NCBI GenBank assembly: GCA_028287465.1
Contig: JAQBPO010000062.1
Location: 62,001-126,000 of the forward strand
Source: Fibrobacterota bacterium
Lineage (GTDB): Bacteria; Fibrobacterota; Fibrobacteria; UBA11236
Length of the DNA stretch: 64,000 bases
Direction of reading: 5' to 3'
Positions 8,351 to 18,500 of this stretch are shown piece after piece. The number at the start of each line of letters is the position of its first letter. The first letter of the stretch is position 1. Under the pieces are notes generated by a model, which was not told where the DNA came from, ran no database searches, and saw nothing but the letters and a program-made list of their open reading frames with translations. The position numbers and the translations under genes were made by a program.

Positions 8351-9652
8351 TCAGGCCGGCGGTTCCCGCCTTGGGACCCACCACAGTAATGCGTTAGCGC
8401 AGGCTTCCGCCCGTTCCTGGAGCAATTCCCGCTCGCGCGCGTTCTTCGCCAGGGCCGCGGCCTTGGAGAATTCGGCGCGGGCTTCCGCCCATCGGCCCAG
8501 CTTGGCGAGGAAATCCCCGCGCACGCTGGGCACCAGATGGTACTCCGGCAGCGCGCCCTCCTCGATCAAGGCATCCACCGCTTCCAGGCCGGCCGCGGGC
8601 CCGAACGCCATGGACAGCGCCACCGCCCGGTTCAATTCCACGATCGGGGACGGGGCCGCCTGGGCCAGGGCATCGTAAAGCGCCGCGATCCGCCCCCAGT
8701 CCGTTTCTTCGGGAATGCGCGCCACCGCGTGACAGGAGGCGATGGCCGCCTGGAGCGCGTAAGGCCCGAAGGCGCCGCCCAGATCCCGCGCGCGTTGCAG
8801 GGCGGCCAGGCCGCGATGGATAAGCAACCGATCCCACTTCGCCCGGTTTTGTTCCAGGAGGAGGATGGGCTTGCCGCCCGGTCCCGTGCGCGCGGCGGAA
8901 CGCGACGCCTGGATCTCCATCAGGGCCACCAGGCCATGGACCTCGGCCTCCTTGGGGACCAGGCCGGCCAGGATGCGGCCCATGCGGAGCGCGTCCTCGC
9001 ACAAGGCGGGCCGCATCCAATCGTCCCCGGCGGTGGCGGAATAGCCTTCGTTGAAAATGATGTATAGGACTTCTAGAACCGAGGCCAGGCGTTCGGTACG
9101 CTCCTCGGCCCGCGGGACTTCGAAGGGGACGTTGGCTTCGGCCAGGGTGCGTTTGGCGCGGACGATCCGCTGGGCCACGGTGGCTTCGGGCGACAGGAAG
9201 GCGCGCGCGATTTCCGCCGTGGTAAGCCCTCCCAGCAGGCGCAGGGTCAGGGCGACGCGGGCCTCGGTGGACAGGACCGGATGGCAGGACGTGAAGATCA
9301 GGCTCAGGAGATCGTCGCCGACATCATCGTCCAGGGCCGCGTCCAGGTCGGGCACGGCGGATTCCCGGCGGGATTCCAGCTCGTATCCGAGTTCATCATG
9401 CTTGCGATCGAGCATTTTGGAACGGCGCCACAGGTCGATGGCCCCGTTCTTGGCGGACGCCATCAGCCAGGCGCCCGGGTTGTCCGGAATGCCGGTTTCG
9501 GGCCACTTTTCCAGGGCCTTGACCAAGGCTTCCTGGGCCAGCTCCTCCGCAAGGCCCACGTCGCGGACATAGCGGGCGAGTCCGGCGATGATCCGCGCGG
9601 ACTCGATTCTCCAGACGGCCTCGATGGCGCGATGGGTCGGGGATTCCGTCAT
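8351..9652 (-). CDS. ECF42-type RNA polymerase sigma factor with C-terminal TPR-like extension
   Basis: The 433-residue protein has sigma region 2 at about residues 10-80 (LAEELAQEALVKALEKWP, then NPGAWLMASAKNGAIDLWRR) and region 4 at about 125-175 (LTLRLLGGLTTAEIARAFL, VAQRIVRAKRTL). A long helical extension follows to the C-terminus with TPR-like repeats (EYHLVPSVRGDFLAKLGRWAEA in part). This architecture and the adjacent DGPF gene are diagnostic of group ECF42, which has no anti-sigma factor and is thought to be controlled by its extension. The start is 12 bases after the DGPF stop, so the two form an operon. It converges on the DoxX gene with almost no spacer. Confidence 0.9.
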   Translation of the reverse strand: MTESPTHRAIEAVWRIESARIIAGLARYVRDVGLAEELAQEALVKALEKWPETGIPDNPGAWLMASAKNGAIDLWRRSKMLDRKHDELGYELESRRESAVPDLDAALDDDVGDDLLSLIFTSCHPVLSTEARVALTLRLLGGLTTAEIARAFLSPEATVAQRIVRAKRTLAEANVPFEVPRAEERTERLASVLEVLYIIFNEGYSATAGDDWMRPALCEDALRMGRILAGLVPKEAEVHGLVALMEIQASRSAARTGPGGKPILLLEQNRAKWDRLLIHRGLAALQRARDLGGAFGPYALQAAIASCHAVARIPEETDWGRIAALYDALAQAAPSPIVELNRAVALSMAFGPAAGLEAVDALIEEGALPEYHLVPSVRGDFLAKLGRWAEARAEFSKAAALAKNARERELLQERAEACANALLWWVPRREPPA

Positions 9653-9664
9653 GGCCGGCCGGGA

Positions 9665-10102
9665 CTACGCCTTCGCGTTCTTGGCCACGCCTTTCCCGAT
9701 TTCCATCATCAAAGCGCTTTCCTTTTCGGCGATTTCCGGGCCGAAGTCCGAGGCTTCGAACACCTGGCGGAGCTCGATCATGCCTTCGCCGGCCCCGGGA
9801 GGGGTGGGAACGCGCTTGGCCCATTCGATCGCCTCTTCCCGGGACTTGACCTGGATCATCCAATAGCCGCCGATGATCTCCTTCGATTCCGCGAACGGGC
9901 CGTCGATGACGGCGCCCTTGCCGCCGCCGCCGAACCGGATGCGTGCGCCCTTCTTGCTCGGATGCAGCCCATCGAGCGCGAGCAATACGCCGGCCTTGGT
10001 CAGATCCTCGTTGTATTTCATCATGGCGTGGATGAGGGTTTCGTCGGGCATGGTGCCCTGTTCGGCGGTCTTATCGGGGTATATGAGCATCATGAAACGC
10101 AT
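9665..10102 (-). CDS. YCII-related DGPF-domain protein, partner of ECF42
   Basis: A 145-residue ferredoxin-like alpha+beta protein of the YCII family. The hallmark is VIDGPFAESKEIIGGYW at about residues 64-80, after the opening strand MRFMMLIYPD. AAGGAG lies 7 bases before the ATG. It is first in a two-gene operon with the ECF42 sigma factor, the conserved arrangement for this group. These proteins are assumed to be targets or modulators of the sigma factor; the biochemical activity is unknown. Confidence 0.88.
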   Translation of the reverse strand: MRFMMLIYPDKTAEQGTMPDETLIHAMMKYNEDLTKAGVLLALDGLHPSKKGARIRFGGGGKGAVIDGPFAESKEIIGGYWMIQVKSREEAIEWAKRVPTPPGAGEGMIELRQVFEASDFGPEIAEKESALMMEIGKGVAKNAKA

Positions 10103-10498
10103 GGTTTTCTCCTTGGTTCTGGAGCTTTCCGGCCGGCATTGGCCGGCACCGGACTGCTTCCACCCCTACGACGAATGGCCTTCCGGGAAATCGACACGCA
10201 CAAGGAATCCCCCCCTCGGTCGGGACCCCCTGGACGGATTGAAAAGGCGATTAAAGGCCAATCCCGGGTAGGAACCGAAATATACCCAATCAACCGGGAA
10301 CCTGAAAGCCGGATGGACCGATCCCACGGGGTCGGAAATTCCGGATATACCGGGTTGCCCATGAACGCCCTTTATCGGTTATGGATCCGCAAACAGGCAG
10401 AAAGGACCATTTTTTGTGGTTCCAAGAAGGCAATCGGAACCACTTGTTACACCGGGAGCTTTATTAATATTTAACCTCGAACCAACGAAAGGCCCAGC
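10103..10498. other. Intergenic stretch between divergent DGPF and sulfatase-like genes
   Basis: About 396 bases with no convincing gene. It must hold the promoter of the DGPF-sigma operon on the minus strand and that of the sulfatase-fold gene on the plus strand. The 3' part is AT-richer than the surroundings. One hairpin is evident: GTGGTTCC (10416-10423) and GGAACCAC (10436-10443) with a 12-base loop, preceded by six T residues. Confidence 0.5.
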
Positions 10499-12319
10499 GT
10501 GCCCCGGAACTCCTGGAAAGAAAGCGCTTCTGCGCACGCCTTGATCCTCTCGGAATCGATCCTATGTACGGTAATGGGGCTCTGCTTTTTCTGGAAGTTC
10601 CTGATTTTCCGCCCGACCATCCTCGAACCGTTCCTTCCCGGCCTGTTGAAACACGATTCCGCCATTTTCCTCTGCATCCTTACCGCATACGTTCTCGCGG
10701 GCCTGGCCTCAATCGATGTTTCCACGCGGCCGTCGCTGTTCTTGCCGAAACGGATGTTGGTTTTCCTGTTTCGAACGGCCGCGGTAATCCTCATGCTGAT
10801 ATACGTCCTGGACGTTTTGATGTTCTATTTCTTCGGAACACGCCTATACTTCACCGATGTCATGCTCTTCAAGGGCGAAGCCAATGGCGGCGCCAGCCTG
10901 TTCGCGAGCCTATGGGAAGTGTTGCTGGCCAAAAAACCGATCAAGGTCGCCGCGTTCCTCCTTTTCCTCGGAGCGTTCGCCGTGGCGATCGGGCGCTTCG
11001 TTACCGGAGAACGGTACATCGCCCGGAGGGAAAGGCGCTGGCAATTCGCCGCCTTGGGGGCGTTGGCCATCGCGTTCCTCATCCCGCTCCCGATGCAGAC
11101 CAGCTCCTTCATCTATAAGCCATTGGTGGAAAACGTCTTTGAGAGGAACCGGGAATTGCTCTTCCCCATCCGCTATAGCAAATCCTTCCGGGAGAAGCTC
11201 ATCGCCGGATTCAAGGATGAACCGGTTTGCGGTCCGGGCAGGAACCGGAAAATGGATATCATCGTGGTTATCGTGGAAAGCCTTTCATCCTACCAATCGT
11301 TCAATTCCGCCGGCATCCTGGACTACACGCCCAAGATGGACAGCCTCGCATCCGAATACTCGACCATTCCCGATTTCTACGCGAACGGGTGGACGACCCA
11401 GGGCGGTTTGATTTCGTTGATGACATCGGCCTTCCCCATCGTTCCGGAACGCGCGGAATTCAATGAATTCGGTTCGCCCCGATTGAAGGACTATGCATCG
11501 CCCCTGAAAAGCCTTCCGAGGAGCTTCAGGGATGCGGGATACAAGACCGCATTCTACGGTGCCGGCGACCTTACCTTCATGGATCAATATGAATGGCTCC
11601 GGAGGATCGGCTTCGAGGAGATTTCGGGCGACGACGCGCCGGAATATTCGGGCCAACCCCGGGGGATTTTCAAATCCGTGCCGGACGGTGCCCTCTACTC
11701 CAAGGCGCTCGCGTACAACCGGGAATGGGGAAACGGGGATCGGCATCTATTGGTCCTGGAAACCTTTTGGAGCCATCGCCCGTACACGTCGCCCGAAGGT
11801 GATGGGCCTGCGACCGAGGAAAGCGTATTCAGGTATGTCGACGGCCGGTTCATGGGGTTCTACCATGGCCTCAAGGACCAGGGTTTCTTCCGCAACGGAA
11901 TATTGATCGTCACGGGAGATCACCGGGCAATGCTGCCTTACCGAAAGGAGGAAGTGGCGCGGTACGGCCTGTCCGCGACCACCAGGGTCCCCCTCATCAT
12001 CATTGAGGATTCCCTTGGGCTGCCGCATCGGATTCCGGGCGCATTCTCCCAGAAGGATTTGCTTCCCTCCCTGATCGGCCTCATTTCCGATTCTTCCTGC
12101 CGCTCCGAGTTCGAAGGGGATTTCCTCGCCGCCCGCCCGAAGGAGGCGCCGTGCATTTACCATGCGCGGGGCGATGACCGGGACCGGCTATACGTGAAAT
12201 GCAGGCAGGAGGAAGGCATCGTCGAGTTGAAAGGCGACCTTGCCCATGTCGTATCCGGGAACCTGCGGCATTCCGGCAGGATTATCGACAAAATGCATTA
12301 CGAACGGATCCGGAACTGA
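10499..12319 (+). CDS. Membrane sulfatase-fold phosphoglycerol transferase-like enzyme (LtaS/OpgB-like)
   Basis: The 606-residue protein has about five transmembrane segments in its first 205 residues and then a periplasmic alkaline-phosphatase/sulfatase domain. Metal-site elements are VVIVESLSS with Glu260, the nucleophile region NGWTTQGGL with Thr299/Thr300, and VTGDHR with Asp474 and His475. LtaS and OpgB enzymes use such a Thr to move phosphoglycerol from phosphatidylglycerol to a glycan or lipid; phosphoethanolamine transferases are related but have different motifs. The exact substrate cannot be told. The start is GTG with AAAGG 6 bases upstream. It converges with the phosphoesterase at 12322 with only 2 bases between. 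Confidence 0.8.
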   Translation: MPRNSWKESASAHALILSESILCTVMGLCFFWKFLIFRPTILEPFLPGLLKHDSAIFLCILTAYVLAGLASIDVSTRPSLFLPKRMLVFLFRTAAVILMLIYVLDVLMFYFFGTRLYFTDVMLFKGEANGGASLFASLWEVLLAKKPIKVAAFLLFLGAFAVAIGRFVTGERYIARRERRWQFAALGALAIAFLIPLPMQTSSFIYKPLVENVFERNRELLFPIRYSKSFREKLIAGFKDEPVCGPGRNRKMDIIVVIVESLSSYQSFNSAGILDYTPKMDSLASEYSTIPDFYANGWTTQGGLISLMTSAFPIVPERAEFNEFGSPRLKDYASPLKSLPRSFRDAGYKTAFYGAGDLTFMDQYEWLRRIGFEEISGDDAPEYSGQPRGIFKSVPDGALYSKALAYNREWGNGDRHLLVLETFWSHRPYTSPEGDGPATEESVFRYVDGRFMGFYHGLKDQGFFRNGILIVTGDHRAMLPYRKEEVARYGLSATTRVPLIIIEDSLGLPHRIPGAFSQKDLLPSLIGLISDSSCRSEFEGDFLAARPKEAPCIYHARGDDRDRLYVKCRQEEGIVELKGDLAHVVSGNLRHSGRIIDKMHYERIRN

Positions 12320-12321
12320 CT

Positions 12322-13707
12322 TCAGGGAACCGGCGTTCCGGTCCTGGCCGGGTCAAGCAGGCTTCCGAGATCGTTGACCAAGGCATCGCGCGTGCCGAGC
12401 TGGCCGGTAACGCCCCCCAGCCAATTCCATTCGATGAATCGGACGATGGAGGAATGTTCCATTACTACGTGCGATATGAAGTTCCTGCGGGCAAAAGGGC
12501 CCAATGCCATGAAGGGAACCCGAGCGCCATACGGCTTCCCATCGTAAGGGCTGTTTGGCGGAGGGGAGACGTGGTCAAAGTACCCGCCGGCCTCATCGTA
12601 GGTGATCAATAGCAAGGTGTTCGCCCCATACCTCGAACCGGAAACCTTCCCGAAAACATCCCCTACGAATGCCGACCCGTCGGTAATGCGCGTACCATCC
12701 CCGGGATGCTCCGTTCTATACCCGAGCGGCCTGACCCAGGTTACCGCCGGAAGCGACCCTTTTTCCAAATCCTCCGCGAAGCGGCTCAAGTCCCGGCCCG
12801 GTCCGCTTTCCAGATGCAGGGACGGGAAGTAGGCGAATGGGATATCGCTGGCATCGTATGTGCATGGATAATGCGATGAATGGGCCGGGCAATCGGTGGG
12901 CGGAACGGGGCAGGATTTTCCACCTGCGACCGCTTCGCGCATGGACTCGTATCCCTCGATATATACGCCCCATGAAACACCCGCGGCGACCAACAGGTCC
13001 GCTATCGTCCTTTCCTTGAAGGAGCGGGCTTTCCCGCCTATGCAGGTCAACCCCAAGCCGGGCGGGGCGTATTCGTTGTCCTGGAATACGAAGGCGGCAC
13101 GGGCATAGTACATGTCATTGGCGGAACTGGCTCCCGCATAGGGGTGGAAATAGCGATCCGCAATCGCGAAACGGGAAGCAAGTCCCCAATAGTTTTCCAT
13201 TTCCGGCAAACCGGCCAGGGCGAAATTCCTGGAATGGCCGCAGCCTTCCACGCCGGTTTCAACATATCCGTCCATCCTGCCGCCATGTATGCCCGCTTCG
13301 ACGCATTTGGACATGTGGTCGGGATCGAACGCTCCGTTCTCGGCGTCGGTCAAGGCGATGGGCGACGCTCCCGTTCCCGGCTCGACATCGGGCGCGGCTT
13401 CACAACAACCCCGGCCTACCGAGCATGTCGGATCGCTCCCGGCCGCAGCGGTACAATACCGGCCGTAGTAAGAATCGAAGGAATGGTTTTCGAGCATAAC
13501 CACGACGAGATGCTCGATCCGCGAGGAGGGCGTTCCGAGTCCGCCGTTGACCAGCGGTGCGTCGGGCTTGTGGATGAGGCGCGAGAGCCAGCCATTGAAG
13601 GTATTTCGCCTGGAAAGGACGGAAGCCCCGATGAGTATCAGGCCGATAAGACCGCAGGCAAGCAGAACCGGTACCGCTCGATTTCGGCCGTACGCATGAG
13701 GCTCCAT
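12322..13707 (-). CDS. Phosphoesterase family protein (phospholipase C/AcpA-like)
   Basis: A 461-residue protein with an N-terminal membrane anchor or signal (residues 12-31) and a phosphoesterase domain (PF04185 type). The active-site motif is VVVMLENHSFDSYYG near residue 70, where Glu, Asn and Ser bind metal and act as nucleophile in AcpA. Later elements are NDMYYAR, WGVYIEGY and the metal-binding LITYDEAGGYFDHVSPP with the Asp and His expected. It carries about nine cysteines, consistent with disulfides outside the cytoplasm. Substrates in the family range from phosphatidylcholine to phosphomonoesters, so the specificity is open. A periplasmic or surface location is inferred. Confidence 0.85.
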   Translation of the reverse strand: MEPHAYGRNRAVPVLLACGLIGLILIGASVLSRRNTFNGWLSRLIHKPDAPLVNGGLGTPSSRIEHLVVVMLENHSFDSYYGRYCTAAAGSDPTCSVGRGCCEAAPDVEPGTGASPIALTDAENGAFDPDHMSKCVEAGIHGGRMDGYVETGVEGCGHSRNFALAGLPEMENYWGLASRFAIADRYFHPYAGASSANDMYYARAAFVFQDNEYAPPGLGLTCIGGKARSFKERTIADLLVAAGVSWGVYIEGYESMREAVAGGKSCPVPPTDCPAHSSHYPCTYDASDIPFAYFPSLHLESGPGRDLSRFAEDLEKGSLPAVTWVRPLGYRTEHPGDGTRITDGSAFVGDVFGKVSGSRYGANTLLLITYDEAGGYFDHVSPPPNSPYDGKPYGARVPFMALGPFARRNFISHVVMEHSSIVRFIEWNWLGGVTGQLGTRDALVNDLGSLLDPARTGTPVP

Positions 13708-13777
13708 CGCCCCAATACTAGCAAAGGAGCGGGCCGGAAGAAGGAGGAGGGATGCGGATCGGCGCTCCGGGATCGGG

Positions 13778-15388
13778 CTATCGCATGAATTTCAGGGCAT
13801 GGAGCCTGCCCGTGCCCGGGTCTTCGATGGTGAGGAGGAGAAGCCCGGGTCCGGACCCGCCCAAATCGATCCGCGCGGAGGCGTCCCGAGGGCGCATGGA
13901 CGACAGGGTTTTCCCCGATGCGTCGCTGACCCGGATGGCGCAGCCGGGAGCCATGCCCGCCAAGGTCAGGATCCGGTTCCCATAGCGGGCCGTGATTCCC
14001 GGAGCCTCCCCTTCCGGCGACCGTCCGTCGATTCCGGAAGGCTCCAGCGGAGCCGCCGTGGCCACCACGTATTGATAGGGACCGAGATCCATGGAGGCGC
14101 CGGTCTTGATGACGGACTTGTCGAACCCGTTGTACCAGGTGGCATTGGCCAGATCCGGTGGAAGCGGATATTGGACCTGGCGGTTGCGGACGTTCACCAG
14201 CACCACCACCTTCTCCTTATCGGTCTTCTTCACGAAGGCGCTGACGTTCCCGTTGCTGTATGAGGCCAAGGTTCCACGCCGTATGGCCTCGCTGGCATTG
14301 CGGAACCGGATCAGCTTGATGTACTCGTCGGTTACGGCCTTGTTTTCGTTCCAGACCACGTTCTTGTCGGTGAAGGGGAAGGTCAGGGCATAGTCCAGGG
14401 CGATTTCCTGCCCGTTGTAGATCAGGGGAACGCCCTTGTTGTAGGCCGCCAGGACGAAGGCCGCCATCGATCCCGCCTGGCCTCCCATCACGGTGGCGGG
14501 AGGCCCGTCCCAGCCGTTCACGTCATGGTTGGTGATGTAGCGGACCAGGCGGTTGGACTCCCCCGCCCCCTGGTATTGGGCGTCGTTCTCGCTTTCGACC
14601 TTCAGGGCCGTCATCTGCGCGGGCCCGAACATCTGCTTCAGCCCGTCATAGAAGGAGAACCCGTGGTTGTAATCGAAGGCCTTGTAGTTGGCGGTGCGCC
14701 CGCCTTCCGCGTACAGGATGAATTTGCGGCCGGGGATGGCCCTCAGGTTCGCGTTGGTCTCCACCCAGAAGTCCACGGGGGGACCGTCCGTATAATCGCA
14801 GCGGAACCCGTCCGCGTTCGCGGCGAAGATCCAATAACGCATCGCATCGACCATCCCCTGGCGCATGTCCTTGTTCGAGAAGTCGAGCTGGGCCACGTCG
14901 TTCCAGACGAAGCCGCCCACCTTGGCCGGCACGATGGCGCCGCCCGCATCCTTCATGTACCAGGAGGGATGCTCCGTGATCCAGGGATGATCCCAGGCGG
15001 TATGGTTGGCCACCCAGTCCAGGATGACGGCCATGCCCCGCTTATGGGCTTCCGCGATCAGGGTGCGCAGGTCGGCCAAGGTCCCGAATTCCGGGTTCAC
15101 CTCCTTATAGTTCCTGACGCAATACGGCGAGTTCGCGGTCTTCAATATCCCCACGGGCGTGCAGGGCATCAGGTAAAGGATGTTCACCCCCAAGGCCCGG
15201 ATCTGATCCAGGCGGTTGGTCACGCCCTGGAAATTGCCGGCTTCGCTGAAGGCCCTGATATTCACTTGGTAGATGGAACCGTCCCGCGGGTCGGGAACGC
15301 CCGCGAAAGGGGTCCCGAATTGGGGCGGGTCCTGGCTGAATGAGAAATGGAAAAGGAAAAGGGTTATAAGGACGAATCGGGTTTTCAC
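13778..15388 (-). CDS. Secreted GH13 alpha-amylase-family enzyme with C-terminal sorting-like domain
   Basis: A 536-residue protein with a signal peptide (residues 1-19, ending SFS-QDPP). The GH13 barrel is complete: VILDWVANHT, nucleophile Asp198 in GFRCDYTD, acid/base Glu228 in ILYAEGG and Asp289 in YITNHDV. A C-terminal beta domain covers about 385-455. The last 70 residues form a separate unit with IRVSDASGKTLSSM and PGLLLLTIEDPGTGRL ending in KFMR, very like a type IX sorting domain. It likely hydrolyses or transglycosylates extracellular starch, maltodextrin or a related glucan. Start is GTG after a GGGGGGAA sequence. It lies beside treS-mak on the same strand, 144 bases downstream of its stop. 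Confidence 0.88.
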   Translation of the reverse strand: MKTRFVLITLFLFHFSFSQDPPQFGTPFAGVPDPRDGSIYQVNIRAFSEAGNFQGVTNRLDQIRALGVNILYLMPCTPVGILKTANSPYCVRNYKEVNPEFGTLADLRTLIAEAHKRGMAVILDWVANHTAWDHPWITEHPSWYMKDAGGAIVPAKVGGFVWNDVAQLDFSNKDMRQGMVDAMRYWIFAANADGFRCDYTDGPPVDFWVETNANLRAIPGRKFILYAEGGRTANYKAFDYNHGFSFYDGLKQMFGPAQMTALKVESENDAQYQGAGESNRLVRYITNHDVNGWDGPPATVMGGQAGSMAAFVLAAYNKGVPLIYNGQEIALDYALTFPFTDKNVVWNENKAVTDEYIKLIRFRNASEAIRRGTLASYSNGNVSAFVKKTDKEKVVVLVNVRNRQVQYPLPPDLANATWYNGFDKSVIKTGASMDLGPYQYVVATAAPLEPSGIDGRSPEGEAPGITARYGNRILTLAGMAPGCAIRVSDASGKTLSSMRPRDASARIDLGGSGPGLLLLTIEDPGTGRLHALKFMR

Positions 15389-15532
15389 TGCATTCCCCCC
15401 CGGAAACCGTACGTGCCGCCTGAGACGCTAACATAGGGGGGAAGCGGGGATTTAAAGGCGCGGAACGCGCGGTCCCAGGGGAAAGGGTTCTCTGAAAGGT
15501 GAACGTTGACCGCTTGCGGACAACGGGGCGGC

Positions 15533-18500
15533 TCAGATCAGCCTGAGGATCCCCGCCATCGGGATATGCGCCCAATCCGGCCGGTTGTTCAACTCATAAC
15601 CCAGCTCGTACACGGCCTTTTCCATCAGGTGAGCCCTGAGAAGCGTCTCCCAGTCCTTCTCCGGCGGCACGAAGGCCGCGGTCCCGGCCGTCTCGAGATA
15701 GGCTTCCAGGAACCCGGCCGTCATCCGATCGGGCCACAGCTCCACCCACGGGTCCAGCGCCTTCCGCTCATCCTCGCGCAGCACCACGCTCTTCGGCCAC
15801 GCCGAGTGGATGGCGTAATGGAACGAGCGTAACATCCCTGCTACGTCCTTCCATGGCGATCGCTTGAGCTTACGCTCGCTCATGGGGCGGGCCGGCTCGC
15901 CCTCGAAGTCCAGGATCACGACGTCCTTGCCGGTGTAGAGCACCTGGCCCAGATGATAGTCCCCATGCACGCGGATCTTGACCGTCGGGATCAACCGATC
16001 CAGCAGGCCGCCGAAGGCGCCCATCACCTTGGGCCGGTTCTCCTGGATCCGGCGGCCCAGGTCCGCGGTGCCTTGGGGCAGGCGGGGCATGGCCTTGGAT
16101 AGGCGCTCATAGACCCTCGCCACCTGGTTGCGCATGCTCTGGTATAGGGATCTCTGGTACAGGCGCGAGAAGGGTTCGGGGGCGAAGGCGGGCAGATCGG
16201 ATCGCGAAGCCAAGGCCAGATGCATCTCCGCCGTGCGCTTGCCCAGCAGCCGCGCGAACTCGATGGCGAGCCCGTCCTCGACCATGCCTTCGGGAGTGGC
16301 GTGGGTGGCGGGAGCGCTCGTGTCCCCATGCGCGCGGGGTTGCGCGGGCTGGGCGCGGAAACCGGAAGCCAAGGGGGGAAGCGGTCCCAGGGAGCCGCGG
16401 TTCTCCACGAGCCGGGTCATGTATTCCCCCGCCAGGGTCAGCGCATAGCTCCAGGCATCCTGCTCATGGCCCACCAGGCCTTCGGCGATGGCGATGGAAT
16501 AGGTGGCGTTTGCGCCGGACGCGTACTCGATGGAGCCGACGAAGGGCGGTACGCTGCGGAAACCGGTGCTCTCATCGAAGAAGCGCAGGATTTCCAGTTC
16601 GGGATTCTCGCCCTCCTCCAGGCGGCGCAGGAATTTCACGAAGTGCCGGCCCGGGAAGATGATGGAGGAATTGCTCTGCTCGGCCTTCAGGACCTTGGAT
16701 TCGTCCGCCGGGTCCGGCATGCGATCCTTGAAGGCGTCCGGCTTGGGATGCCCGCGCAATACGCCGGTAAGCCCGGGCCATGCGCCGCCCGCCGCGATCA
16801 GGGCCATCATGCGCGTGCGGAAGGCGGGATTGTGGATGGCTTCGAAGAGGATGGAGGGTCCCTTGCCGCCCTCGACTCCGGCGAGTTCGGTCAGGATGGC
16901 GCCGGGGGCTTCCAGGCGGAGCAGGGCCGCGGCTTCCCCCTCGGCGCGGGCCAAGGGCAGCAGGTAGTTCTCGGGGGAACCGTCCGAATATTCCACGTGC
17001 AGGAAGACCAGGGCCCATTCCCCGCCATCGGGGGGCATGACGCGGTCCTGGATGTCCACGCTGAGGATGGAGCGGCTTTTGCCTCCGAACCAGCGGCAAC
17101 GGGGCAGATAGGCCGGAAGCACTTCGCGCTCCAGCAGCTCCTTGCCCCTTCCTTGCAACAGGTCGATCAGATTGGCCGGATTCATCCCCAAGGTCCTTTC
17201 CGGTTCCGGCCCCTGGGACGGCGAGAGCGCCGGCTTCAGCAGCAGCCAGTAATAACCGTAGGGCCCAAGCATCAAAGGATACGGGCCCGTCGATACCGGG
17301 GGAAATCTAGACAGACTGGAGATTTCTTCCACGTTATACCCGCTGTACGCCGACAAATCCAGGGAGGTCACCTGGGGAGAGGCGGAAAGGTTCACGGCCA
17401 CCAGGATCGAATCCTCGCCGAAGCGGCGCAGGAAGCACAAGACCTTGGGATTGTCGGGATGCAGGAACTCCAAGGTGCCGGCGCCGAATACGGGGAAGCG
17501 CTGGCGCAAGGCCAGGCGGCGGCGCATCCACCAGAGCAGGGACGAAAGGTTGCGTTCCTGGTTCTCGACGTTCACGCTCTCGTAATGGTATTCCGGATCC
17601 ATGATGACCGGCAGATAGAGGCGTTGGGGGTTCGCGTTGGAGAACCCGCCGTTCCGGTCCGGGCTCCATTGCATCGGCGTGCGCACCCCGTTGCGGTCCC
17701 CCAGGAACATATTGTCGCCCATGCCGATCTCGTCCCCGTAATAGATGACCGGGGTGCCCGGCAGGGAGAAGAGCAGGATGTGCAGCAGTTCCACCCTGCG
17801 GCGATCATTGTCGACCAGGGGACCCAAGCGGCGCCTGATGCCCAGGTTGATGCGTGCCTCCTTGTCCCGCGCGTACACGCGGTACATGTAATCACGTTCC
17901 TCGTCGGTCACCATCTCCAGGGTCAGCTCGTCATGGTTGCGCAGGAAAAGCGCCCATTGGCAATTGCCCGGGATGGCCGGGGTCTGCTCCAGGATGTCCA
18001 CGATCGGGAAACGCTCTTCCATGCGCAGGGCCATGAACATGCGCGGCATCAGGGGGAAGTGGAAGGCCATATGGCATTCGTTGCCCTTGCCGAAATAGGC
18101 CACCGCGTCCTCGGGCCATTGGTTGGCCTCGGCCAGCAGCATCTTCTCGTCGCCGTACCGCTCATGGATATGGGCGTTGACCCGCTGCAGGATGTCATGG
18201 GTGGCCTGGAGGTTCTCGCAATTGGTGCCGTCCGACTCGTACAGGTACGGCACCGCGTCCAGGCGCAGGCCGTCCACGCCCATGTCCATCCAGAAGTCCA
18301 GGATGTCCAGCATGGCCTTTTCCACGGCCGGGTTCTCGAAATTGAGATCGGGCTGGTGCGAATAGAACCGATGCCAGAAGTAGGCCTTGGCCACGGGATC
18401 CCAGGTCCAGTTCGAGACCTCGAAATCCTTGAAGATGATGCGCGCTTCCTTGTACTTCTCCGTGGTATCGCTCCACACGTAGAAGTCGCGCTCCGGGCTG

